Source of the DNA: Gammaproteobacteria bacterium
GTDB taxonomy: Bacteria; Pseudomonadota; Gammaproteobacteria; Tenderiales; Tenderiaceae
Direction: 5' to 3'
Assembly (NCBI GenBank): GCA_027001525.1
Contig: JALTMR010000209.1
Location: 1 to 5,718, forward strand
Length of the DNA: 5,718 nucleotides
A model generated the notes under the pieces. That model was not told the origin of the DNA. It made no database searches and saw nothing but the letters and a program-made list of their open reading frames with translations. Shown piece after piece: positions 1-5,005 of the stretch. The stretch's first letter is position 1; every line of letters begins with the position of its first letter. A program made the translations under genes and the position numbers.

Positions 1-43
1 CCACCCCCACAACGGCGGTATTCAACGTTTTCAGACCCGTCAG

Positions 44-859
44 TTACTTGCTGATGGTGCGATCCGGACTGGTTCTGACGTGGGTGTAGTACAACGGCAA
101 TGCCACAAAGACCAGCCCCCCCACCAAGTTACCTAACACCGTGGGCAACTCGTTCCAGATCAGGTAATCCGCAACAGTGAAACCACCGCCCATGATCATG
201 GAAAAAGGAAACAGAAACATGTTAACGATGGAGTGCTCAAAGCCCATGTAGAAGAAGAGCATGATAGGCATCCACATGGCGGCGATTTTACCCGTAGCCG
301 AGGTGGAGATCATGGCACCAACAACGCCCATGGAGACCATCCAGTTGCACAACATGCCACGCATGAAGATCGTCAGCCAGCCCTCAAGGCCATGCTCTTT
401 GTAGCCCAGGGTTCGGGACTCGCCGATGTGCCCAACCTTATCCGCCACTGCACCGCCGTCGATGTTGTAGCCATAGGTCAAGATGAACGACATGATGCAC
501 GCCACTGTCAGCGCGCCGCCCAGGTTACCCACGAAAACCCAACCCCAGTTACGCAGCACCTGGCCAATGGTGACCCCCGGCCGCTTGTCCAGCCAGGAGA
601 GGGGAACGAGGGTGAATACGCCGGTCAGCAGATCAAACTTCATCAGGTACAACATGATAAAGCCCACCGGGAACAGGACAGACCCCAACAGCAGCGAGCC
701 GGTCTGAACGATCACAGTGATGGCAAACATGGCAGCCAGTGCGAGCACGGCACCGGCCATGTAGGCGCGAATGACCGTATCTTTGGTCGACATGTAGATC
801 TTGGACTCGCCCGCGTCCACCATTTTTGTAACGAATTCTGAAGGCTCTAAGTAAGACAT
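44..859 (-). CDS. Formate/nitrite transporter (FNT) family channel, probably nitrite
   Basis: A 271-aa inner-membrane channel of the FocA/NirC/FNT family, which forms pentamers moving formate, nitrite or related small anions. Seen: about six hydrophobic segments; the central signature GFEHSIVNM at residues 206-214 with the pore histidine His209 (FocA also has His209 in a FEHSIANM motif); FDLLTG at 75-80; RNWGWVFVGNLGGAL at 103-116, like FocA's KNWLNVYFGNLVGAL; and a lysine/histidine loop (KEHG, 154-157) before segment 4. The length fits the family. The start is supported by an AGGGA ribosome binding site a few bases upstream (about 866-871). Stop is TAA. It is separated from the upstream cytochrome gene by 365 bp and seems to have its own sigma-54 promoter with an NtrC-like enhancer, which favours nitrite as a nitrogen source over formate. 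Substrate is inference; family assignment is secure. The 43 bp downstream (1-43) show no clear gene or terminator. Confidence 0.95.
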   Translation of the reverse strand: MSYLEPSEFVTKMVDAGESKIYMSTKDTVIRAYMAGAVLALAAMFAITVIVQTGSLLLGSVLFPVGFIMLYLMKFDLLTGVFTLVPLSWLDKRPGVTIGQVLRNWGWVFVGNLGGALTVACIMSFILTYGYNIDGGAVADKVGHIGESRTLGYKEHGLEGWLTIFMRGMLCNWMVSMGVVGAMISTSATGKIAAMWMPIMLFFYMGFEHSIVNMFLFPFSMIMGGGFTVADYLIWNELPTVLGNLVGGLVFVALPLYYTHVRTSPDRTISK

Positions 860-902
860 AAGGTTCCCTTTATTTACTCCCGATGATTTGTCAGCACCCG
901 AT

Positions 903-916
903 CCACAGCCATGTGG
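903..916 (-). other. Small hairpin in the predicted FNT mRNA leader
   Basis: CCACA and TGTGG form a perfect 5-bp stem around a 4-nt loop. If transcription starts near 931 as the -24/-12 element predicts, it lies in the first part of the roughly 72-nt leader. An alternative 8-bp inverted repeat (CAGCCATG at 906-913 with CATGGCTG at 928-935) overlaps it, so the two structures compete. Function unknown. Confidence 0.3.
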
Positions 917-941
917 CCATGAATGCGCATGGCTGACGCCT

Positions 942-958
942 AGCAGGTTTTAAGCCAA
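942..958 (-). promoter_or_regulatory. Putative sigma-54 (-24/-12) promoter of the FNT gene
   Basis: Read on the minus strand the 17 bases are TTGGCTTAAAACCTGCT. They keep the invariant GG-N10-GC spacing and match TTGGC and TGC of the sigma-54 consensus TTGGCACGNNNNTTGCA/T. Predicted start of transcription is near 931, giving a leader of about 72 nt before the FNT start codon. Support comes from the NtrC-like dyad and IHF-like site at the usual distances upstream. Sigma-54 itself is not in the window, so this is a sequence-based prediction. Confidence 0.65.
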
Positions 959-974
959 AACGGGAAAACAAAAA

Positions 975-987
975 CAACCCCATGATT
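975..987 (-). promoter_or_regulatory. Possible IHF binding site
   Basis: On the minus strand AATCATGGGGTTG matches the IHF consensus WATCARNNNNTTR except at the sixth base. It lies in an A/T-rich stretch about 50 bp upstream of the predicted FNT start site, between the sigma-54 element and the NtrC-like dyad, where IHF commonly bends DNA at such promoters. The motif is weak alone; position is the main support. Confidence 0.4.
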
Positions 988-1020
988 AAAAAGAACTTTT
1001 CTATCGTGTTAATTACGTAA

Positions 1021-1041
1021 TCGAAGAAAAAACAGCTTCGA
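1021..1041. repeat. Inverted repeat TCGAAG-N9-CTTCGA
   Basis: A perfect 6-bp inverted repeat (1021-1026 and 1036-1041) with a 9-nt A-rich (plus strand) spacer. It directly abuts the NtrC-like dyad at 1042. It could be an operator or a coincidence; the T-run on the minus strand is in the loop, so it is not a normal terminator. Confidence 0.35.
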
Positions 1042-1058
1042 CGCACAATCCTGGTGCA
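1042..1058 (-). promoter_or_regulatory. Putative NtrC enhancer site for the FNT gene
   Basis: The minus strand reads TGCACCA-GGA-TTGTGCG, against the NtrC consensus TGCACCA-N3-TGGTGCA: 7/7 in one half and 5/7 in the other, with the correct 3-bp spacer. Its centre (1050) is about 119 bp upstream of the predicted start near 931, a normal enhancer distance for NtrC (the E. coli glnA sites are at about -108 and -140). Another sigma-54 activator with a similar dyad cannot be excluded. Confidence 0.55.
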
Positions 1059-1060
1059 CT

Positions 1061-1079
1061 CCGCCACTTATTAGGGCGG
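1061..1079. repeat. Inverted repeat CCGCC-N9-GGCGG
   Basis: A perfect 5-bp GC stem (1061-1065 and 1075-1079) with a 9-nt spacer, two bases beyond the NtrC-like dyad. There is no U-run on either strand to make it an intrinsic terminator. It may be part of the upstream control region or the processed 3' end of the cytochrome message. Confidence 0.3.
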
Positions 1080-1164
1080 CAATCAGAAATACCCCTTGAA
1101 AAGGAAGGATAGAAACAGAACAAACAGCAGGAACAAAGGCGAAACAGTCGCTATCGGAGAGAGG

Positions 1165-1183
1165 CCGGGGCGAGCGCCACCGG
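1165..1183 (-). terminator. GC-rich hairpin 3' of the cytochrome gene, weak terminator candidate
   Basis: On the minus strand CCGG-T-GGC-GCTC-GCC-CCGG can fold into a 7-bp stem with one bulged T, about 42-60 nt after the cytochrome stop codon. No run of U follows directly, so it is at most a weak or Rho-assisted terminator, or a 3'-end stabilising structure. Confidence 0.25.
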
Positions 1184-1224
1184 AACAAACTTCACACAGA
1201 AACAGGCCGCAACAGGCGCGACGC

Positions 1225-2535
1225 CTATTTTGCCAGCCCGTGCCTGATACGAGGCCAATAGCGGTCAAAGTTGAAGGTGGGGCTGTGTTTCTGCACATGG
1301 CACTGGGCGCACATCTGTTGCGGCTCCCAGTGAGCGTTGGCCACGGGGCGGGAGCCCGCACTTTTTACATGCTCACGGGCTGCACCATGACAGTTCTCGC
1401 ACTGCACACCGGCAAACTGGGGGGTCGTATCCATATCGATAAAACCGCCGGGCTGATCATAGCCCACGGTGTGGCAACCAACGCAGTTGGGGTCATAGGC
1501 CTTGTTGACGTCCTCCAGCTTGTCGTAAGCGCCGGCGTGAGGAGTGTCCCACCAGATGTCGTGCTCATCCGCATGGCAAGTGGCACAGGCCTCCTCACCG
1601 GCATAAGGGCTGTCCCCCGACTCTGCCGCCCTGCGCTGCGCGGCGCGAACCAGATAGGTCTCCTTTACCTTGGCGTTGTACTCCTTGTACCAGGGCAGGA
1701 GACGCTCGGCATCTTCCACACTTTTGGGCATTTTGATCACCTCGTGCCGAAAAGCGGCAATGCGACCATCGGTGCCGCGCTCAAGGGTTAGATGCCCCAG
1801 ACGCATGCCGCGTGAACCCGGCTGCAAGACCAGCAGATTACCGATTTTCTGAGGCTCGCCATACTCTTCATAGGCTGATTCGATCACAAGAATATCCACC
1901 TGCTCCAGCGGCAGTTGCTCACGCGCCTGGGCCAGCGGCAGCGAGGTAGCCAACATGGTCAGTGCACCGCTGGCCTGCGCGGCCTTGAGGGATTGCGCCA
2001 GCTCGGCAGTATCACCCGAGACGGAGACCGGGCGCCCCTCCCCCATGGCGATGGCAGGATCTTTGTCGGGATCGAGCCAGGAGAAAAAGGCCAGCAACTG
2101 ACCGCCACGACGAATCAACCGCTCCTTTGCCACACCCGCATGACGATGGTTGCTGGAGACCCAGTGCAGGCCATCATGGAGAATAAACTCGTCGCCGTAG
2201 GCCAGATCCTGCCACTGCACACCCAAGGCGTCGTAGCTCACCTGGGCCAGGCCTTTGAGAATGTACTCCCCGGTCAATCGGTCCTGCGGCGAGATGCTGG
2301 CCAGCAGGCCGCCGGAGGAGACGAGGAACAGGTCAGGGTGCCGGCGCCGCAGCTTGTCGATGGTGGTTGCCCGGCGCAGTATGCCGCCGAGGTTACCTTC
2401 CTCACTGCAGCCGCAGGGCTCCAGCTCGCCGTCGGTGTTGCCGGAGTAGATGATGGTCATCTCGCCGGCCCCGGCCCACGCGACCCCGGTGGACAGAACA
2501 AAGCCCATCAGCCAGGCGATTAACTGCTGTTTCAT
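1225..2535 (-). CDS. Exported tetraheme c-type cytochrome with 5'-nucleotidase-like N-terminal domain
   Basis: A 436-aa protein with two parts. Residues 1-21 form a signal peptide (KQQ, hydrophobic core, AWA cleavage site), so it acts in the periplasm or beyond. Residues about 26-270 resemble the metallophosphoesterase/UshA fold: IIYSGNTDGELEPCGC (28-43), then GG and ILRRATTID (50-60), including a conserved CGC motif at 41-43. The usual metal ligands look altered (NTDG where ND-x-HG is typical; SSGG at 73-76 where DAGD is typical). The C-terminal part has four CxxCH heme sites at 317, 351, 379 and 409, with THA/PGGF/QCENCHG spacing like cytochrome c554-type proteins; His325, 333, 389, 402, 417 and 432 are candidate axial ligands. 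Likely an electron carrier or small redox enzyme; partner unknown. The start at 2535 is chosen because AAGGAAG lies about 8 nt upstream and a signal peptide follows; the longer frame to 2766 would overlap mazG. It sits 40 bp after mazG. Confidence 0.9.
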   Translation of the reverse strand: MKQQLIAWLMGFVLSTGVAWAGAGEMTIIYSGNTDGELEPCGCSEEGNLGGILRRATTIDKLRRRHPDLFLVSSGGLLASISPQDRLTGEYILKGLAQVSYDALGVQWQDLAYGDEFILHDGLHWVSSNHRHAGVAKERLIRRGGQLLAFFSWLDPDKDPAIAMGEGRPVSVSGDTAELAQSLKAAQASGALTMLATSLPLAQAREQLPLEQVDILVIESAYEEYGEPQKIGNLLVLQPGSRGMRLGHLTLERGTDGRIAAFRHEVIKMPKSVEDAERLLPWYKEYNAKVKETYLVRAAQRRAAESGDSPYAGEEACATCHADEHDIWWDTPHAGAYDKLEDVNKAYDPNCVGCHTVGYDQPGGFIDMDTTPQFAGVQCENCHGAAREHVKSAGSRPVANAHWEPQQMCAQCHVQKHSPTFNFDRYWPRIRHGLAK

Positions 2536-2575
2536 TTTCAATGCTTCCTTTGCGAATAGCGGATGGCCAACCGTG

Positions 2576-3373
2576 TTAGTGCTCTTCACGCTTGGCAAGT
2601 TCCCACAATGCGTCCAGCTCCGCCAGTGTGGCCTCCTGAGCGGTTTTACCCTGCTCTGCCAGCAGGCCTTCGATACGGCGAAAGCGGGACTCAAACCGGT
2701 TATTGACGCCGCGCATCGCCTCCTCGGGGTCCACCCGAGTATGGCGCGCCAAATTGGTGCAGGCAAAAATCAAATCGCCGACTTCATGGGTCAGCCGGGC
2801 AGGGCTGCCGCCCTGGGCCAGCGCTTCACGCACTTCGGCCAACTCCTCCTCGATCTTCGCCAGCACCGGCTCAACGGCGGGCCAATCAAACCCGACCCTG
2901 GCCGCCCGGCGCTGCAATTTCATCGCCCGCATCAGACTCGGCAGTGCCTTGGGGATGTCGTCCATCAAACTACCGGAGAGCCGGGCCTGATCCGCCTTGG
3001 CATCACGCTCGCGCTGCTTATGCTGCTCCCAGGCCTGGCTTTGCTCCTCGGCATCATCGATCTTTTCGTCGCCAAAAACATGAGGGTGACGACGCTCCAG
3101 CTTGTCACAAATGGCGCTGACGATATCGTCGAAGTTAAAATCACCCGCCTCGCTGGCCATCTGGGCATAGAAGACCACCTGAAATAACAGATCCCCCAGC
3201 TCTTCGCGCAGCGAGACCATGTCCCCGGCATCGATCGCTTCGGCCACCTCATAGGTCTCTTCGATGGTGAAGGGGATGATGGTGGCAAAGGTCTGTGCCT
3301 TGTCCCACGGGCAGCCGGTCTCGGGGTCACGCAAGGCCGCCATAATCGCCAGCAGGCGTTCCATCTGCTCCAT
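2576..3373 (-). CDS. mazG: Nucleoside triphosphate pyrophosphohydrolase MazG
   Basis: A 265-aa cytoplasmic enzyme (E. coli MazG is 263 aa) that hydrolyses NTPs and dNTPs to monophosphate and pyrophosphate, thought to clear abnormal nucleotides and, in E. coli, to lower ppGpp under starvation. Seen: the hallmark GCPWDKAQT at 20-28; a first MazG domain with EETYE (38-42) and EELGD (57-61) metal-binding acidic residues; RRHPHVFGD at 94-102; and a second MazG repeat with EEELAE (175-180) and EVGD (197-200). Start: the ATG at 3373 has GGGAG about 7 nt upstream and gives the normal family N-terminus; the frame extends upstream to 3448 but that would overlap the DUF2835 gene. A second in-frame ATG lies three codons later. 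It is 16 bp after DUF2835 and 40 bp before the cytochrome gene, so co-transcription is likely. Confidence 0.95.
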   Translation of the reverse strand: MEQMERLLAIMAALRDPETGCPWDKAQTFATIIPFTIEETYEVAEAIDAGDMVSLREELGDLLFQVVFYAQMASEAGDFNFDDIVSAICDKLERRHPHVFGDEKIDDAEEQSQAWEQHKQRERDAKADQARLSGSLMDDIPKALPSLMRAMKLQRRAARVGFDWPAVEPVLAKIEEELAEVREALAQGGSPARLTHEVGDLIFACTNLARHTRVDPEEAMRGVNNRFESRFRRIEGLLAEQGKTAQEATLAELDALWELAKREEH

Positions 3374-3389
3374 CGGTTGCTCCCGGGTG

Positions 3390-3623
3390 TTAATCGCCAA
3401 TACGACGTATGGAAAGAAATTTATTGTGCTCGTCGAAAGCCAGCTCAAACTCGCCGTATACCCCCTCCCGGGTCACCACGCTGCGCAAGATGCTGGCGGG
3501 AAAGCGCACCGTTCGACCATCTGCGGCAGTAGCGGCCACGTTGCTGGCAACCCCTTCATAATACTGCTGAATTTCGTAAGCGGGAATATTGAGTGCGATG
3601 CGTAGTGTACGTGATTTAGCCAT
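3390..3623 (-). CDS. DUF2835 family protein
   Basis: A 77-aa protein matching the small DUF2835 family, which is found mainly in gammaproteobacteria and has no known function. Recognised by the pattern around YYEGVASNVAATAADGRTV (21-39), RFPASILRSVVTREG (40-54) and YGEFELAFDEHNKF (56-69): an aromatic pair, a DGRTV-FPA core, and an FDE-x-x-KF end. No signal peptide, membrane segment or cysteine motif is seen, so it is probably cytoplasmic. The length is full for the family. The ribosome binding site before 3623 is weak, so it may rely on translation of the upstream gene, 38 bp away. It ends 16 bp before mazG. Family recognised from memory of the pattern, not from a search. Confidence 0.85.
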   Translation of the reverse strand: MAKSRTLRIALNIPAYEIQQYYEGVASNVAATAADGRTVRFPASILRSVVTREGVYGEFELAFDEHNKFLSIRRIGD

Positions 3624-3661
3624 GAAACGAGTGCTTGCCAGGCGATTGAGAAAGAGAGTGA

Positions 3662-4183
3662 TTACTTGCCAATATAGTCGATCAGGACACCGCTGGTTTG
3701 GCGCAGGCGCAAACTCATCAGTGCGCAGAGACGTCTCAGGAACTTGGCACCCAATGCCGGATTGTGTTCCACCAGCTGATCCAGGTTGCGCTGGGTAATC
3801 AGGATCAGCTTCGCCTCCTCGGCCACCACCGCCGTGGCTGAATGGGGCAGTCCATCCACCACCGCCATTTCGCCAATGCTTTTACCCGCCCTGACGGTGG
3901 CGATTTTGGTCTCTTTAGCCTGATCGCCCGGGTGTTTGAAGATGTCCACCCGCCCGGAAGCGACGATGAACATATAGCTCTCACGACCGCCCTCAGCCAA
4001 CACCTTGGTGCCCCGGGGGGCGGCGTAGGCGGCCACATAGGCGGCCAACTGCTCCACATCCTGACGGCTGAAATCACGAAACATGTCAGCCCCTTCCAGC
4101 ATGTCCGCCAGCACAGCGCGGAAACCGCTCCCCGTGCCCAGCTGCTCCAGCTCGTCAAATATTGTGCCTGTGCTGCCTCTCAT
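3662..4183 (-). CDS. Stand-alone cyclic-nucleotide-binding-domain (Crp-like) protein, no DNA-binding domain
   Basis: A 173-aa protein that is essentially one Crp/Fnr-type cyclic-nucleotide-binding fold. Seen: the lead-in MLEGADMFRDFSRQDVEQLA (28-47), PRGTKVLAEG (56-65), the beta-roll MFIVASGRVDIFK (71-83), and the phosphate-binding cassette GKSIGEMAVVDGLPHSATAV (100-119). After the final helix (about 132-162) it stops, with no helix-turn-helix, kinase or channel part. In the cassette the Gly-Glu pair is present (104-105) but the arginine that normally contacts the cyclic phosphate is His114, so cAMP/cGMP binding is doubtful. It probably works as a small signalling or protein-binding module. 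Start 4183 has AGAGAGG about 10 nt upstream. It is the first gene of a likely four-gene minus-strand unit and diverges from lexA. Confidence 0.88.
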   Translation of the reverse strand: MRGSTGTIFDELEQLGTGSGFRAVLADMLEGADMFRDFSRQDVEQLAAYVAAYAAPRGTKVLAEGGRESYMFIVASGRVDIFKHPGDQAKETKIATVRAGKSIGEMAVVDGLPHSATAVVAEEAKLILITQRNLDQLVEHNPALGAKFLRRLCALMSLRLRQTSGVLIDYIGK

Positions 4184-4217
4184 CTGTTAGACGCCTCTCT
4201 TTAACAGCCTTAGAAAC

Positions 4218-4234
4218 TACACCAGGATGGTGCC
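4218..4234 (-). promoter_or_regulatory. NtrC-like dyad upstream of the cyclic-nucleotide-domain gene
   Basis: On the minus strand GGCACCA-TCC-TGGTGTA matches the 7-3-7 NtrC consensus at 12 of 14 positions and contains a perfect 5-bp inverted repeat CACCA/TGGTG. It shares ATCCTGGTG with the site at 1042-1058. It lies only 35-51 bp before the start codon at 4183 and no -24/-12 promoter is visible nearby, so if real it may act as an operator or be a leader hairpin. Confidence 0.3.
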
Positions 4235-4248
4235 ATACCGCCATACAT

Positions 4249-4313
4249 CAGTGAATTCCAGCAATCTCCCATTGGTTCTCAGTTATTAGGAGGGCTCATG
4301 TTTCAATTCACTG
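4249..4313. repeat. 9-bp inverted repeat in the divergent intergenic region
   Basis: CAGTGAATT (4249-4257) and AATTCACTG (4305-4313) are perfect inverted copies 47 bp apart. They lie between the minus-strand operon and the lexA promoter, where paired operator half-sites for a shared regulator could be. No known regulator was recognised. Confidence 0.3.
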
Positions 4314-4360
4314 CCCCGCTGCCGATACTGGGGTTGCATACAGCCCACCACTGGCTATAA
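4298..4360 (+). CDS. Possible 20-aa small ORF upstream of lexA
   Basis: An ATG at 4298 follows a strong ribosome binding site, AGGAGGG at 4288-4294, and opens a 20-codon frame (MFQFTAPLPILGLHTAHHWL) that ends at the TAA inside the lexA -10 box. It would lie upstream of the main lexA start site, so it needs a separate promoter, and none is clear. The Shine-Dalgarno match is better than those of most genes here, but the gap to the ATG is short (about 4 nt). It may be a leader peptide, a gene remnant or chance. Confidence 0.2.
   Translation: MFQFTAPLPILGLHTAHHWL
4328..4343 (+). promoter_or_regulatory. LexA (SOS) box 1 of the lexA-sulA promoter
   Basis: CTGGGGTTGCATACAG has the CTG-N10-CAG form of the E. 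coli-type SOS box, flanked by TA on the left as in the extended consensus. It covers the putative -35 element (TTGCAT, 4334-4339), so bound LexA would block RNA polymerase. Confidence 0.75.
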
Positions 4361-4361
4361 T
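4334..4361 (+). promoter_or_regulatory. Sigma-70 promoter of lexA-sulA
   Basis: TTGCAT (-35, 4334-4339) and a perfect TATAAT (-10, 4356-4361) are 16 bp apart. The predicted start is near 4368, giving a leader of about 29 nt. Both elements lie within LexA boxes, giving negative autoregulation relieved by DNA damage. Confidence 0.75.
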
Positions 4362-4366
4362 CACAG
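4351..4366 (+). promoter_or_regulatory. LexA (SOS) box 2 of the lexA-sulA promoter
   Basis: CTGGCTATAATCACAG is a second CTG-N10-CAG box, starting 23 bp after the first with 7 bp between them. It contains the TATAAT -10 element. Two tandem boxes are also the arrangement at E. coli lexA and give tight autoregulation. Confidence 0.75.
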
Positions 4367-4396
4367 TCAATACCAATCAAACGAAGCGCAACTGAA

Positions 4397-5005
4397 ATGG
4401 ATAATTTAACCGCAAGACAGCGCCAGGTGCTGGAGTTGATTCGTGAGTGCGTCACTCGTACCGGCATGCCCCCCACCCGCGCCGAAATCGCCAGGGAGCT
4501 TGGCTTTCGCTCTGCCAATGCAGCGGAGGACCACCTCAAGGCGCTGGCTCGCAAGGGGGCCATAGAACTCGTCCCCGGCACCTCCCGCGGCATTCGCATT
4601 CTGGAAGAGCAAGCGCCCGGACTCCCCCTGGTGGGGCAGGTGGCCGCCGGTTACCCCATTCTGGCGCAGGAGAATATCGAGGACCACTATCTGATCGCCC
4701 CCGAGCTGTTCCACCCCCAGGCGGACTACCTGCTGCGCGTCAAAGGCATGAGTATGCGCGATGCCGGTATTCTCGATGGCGACCTGCTCGCTGTTCACAC
4801 CAGCCCCACGGCCAGCAACGGCCAGGTGGTGGTTGCCCGCCTGGAGGATGAGGTGACGGTAAAACGCTTTAAACGCCGCGGCAACCAGGTCACGCTATTT
4901 CCCGAGAATGTGGACTTCGACCCGATTCAGATTGATTTGAAACAGCAGGAGCTGCATATCGAAGGCATCGCTGTGGGCATCATCAGGAATGGCAAAACCT
5001 TATGA
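4397..5005 (+). CDS. lexA: SOS repressor LexA
   Basis: A 202-aa transcriptional repressor and serine self-protease; same length as E. coli LexA. It binds SOS boxes as a dimer and cleaves itself when RecA filaments form on single-stranded DNA. Seen: winged helix-turn-helix at about 1-70, with [12 protein letters not shown] and a recognition helix [18 protein letters not shown] (37-54) almost identical to E. coli, so the same CTG-N10-CAG target is expected; the cleavage site Ala84-Gly85 in QVAAGYP; catalytic Ser119 in KGMSMRD and Lys156 in VTVKRFKR. All residues are intact. The ribosome binding site is weak (GAAG about 10 nt upstream). Its promoter has two LexA boxes, so it represses itself. 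Its TGA stop overlaps the ATG of sulA (ATGA), implying coupled translation. Confidence 0.98.
   Translation: MDNLTARQRQVLELIRECVTRTGMPPTRAEIARELGFRSANAAEDHLKALARKGAIELVPGTSRGIRILEEQAPGLPLVGQVAAGYPILAQENIEDHYLIAPELFHPQADYLLRVKGMSMRDAGILDGDLLAVHTSPTASNGQVVVARLEDEVTVKRFKRRGNQVTLFPENVDFDPIQIDLKQQELHIEGIAVGIIRNGKTL

Larger units (their letters stand above)
860..1224. other. Intergenic control region between cytochrome gene and FNT gene
   Basis: This 365-bp gap has no convincing gene on either strand. The open frames crossing it are antisense to, or out-of-frame continuations of, the cytochrome gene. Its left two thirds carry the putative FNT promoter elements listed separately (5'-leader hairpin, -24/-12 element, A/T-rich IHF-like stretch, three adjacent dyads). 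Its right third (about 1081-1224) is the 3' flank of the cytochrome gene, purine-rich on the plus strand, with one GC-rich hairpin but no U-tract terminator. Confidence 0.7.

Noticed and set aside
233..841. 202-codon plus-strand open frame antisense to the FNT gene
   Set aside because: His-, Asp- and Gln-rich composition with no family resemblance; it is the shadow of a clear membrane-protein gene.
1165..1183. Strong intrinsic terminator after the cytochrome gene
   Set aside because: The hairpin is GC-rich but is followed by mixed sequence and not a U-run, so it is listed only as a weak candidate.
1096..1791. 231-codon plus-strand open frame across the cytochrome 3' end
   Set aside because: It is antisense to the heme-binding region, whose four CxxCH motifs prove the minus-strand frame; no ribosome binding site or recognisable domain.
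2536..2766. 77-codon N-terminal extension of the cytochrome frame
   Set aside because: It would overlap the 3' part of mazG, looks like an out-of-frame translation, and would bury a clear signal peptide and ribosome binding site at 2535.
2450..3187. 245-codon plus-strand open frame antisense to mazG
   Set aside because: The opposite frame encodes intact MazG motifs; this one shows no domain and arises from high GC content.
3374..3448. 25-codon N-terminal extension of MazG
   Set aside because: It overlaps the DUF2835 gene, and the ATG at 3373 has a ribosome binding site and gives the normal family N-terminus and length.
4184..4396. Sigma-54 promoter for the cyclic-nucleotide-domain operon
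   Set aside because: I looked for GG-N10-GC on the minus strand near the NtrC-like dyad and found no acceptable match; only a poor TTGAAA/TAACTG pair with 15-bp spacing is present.
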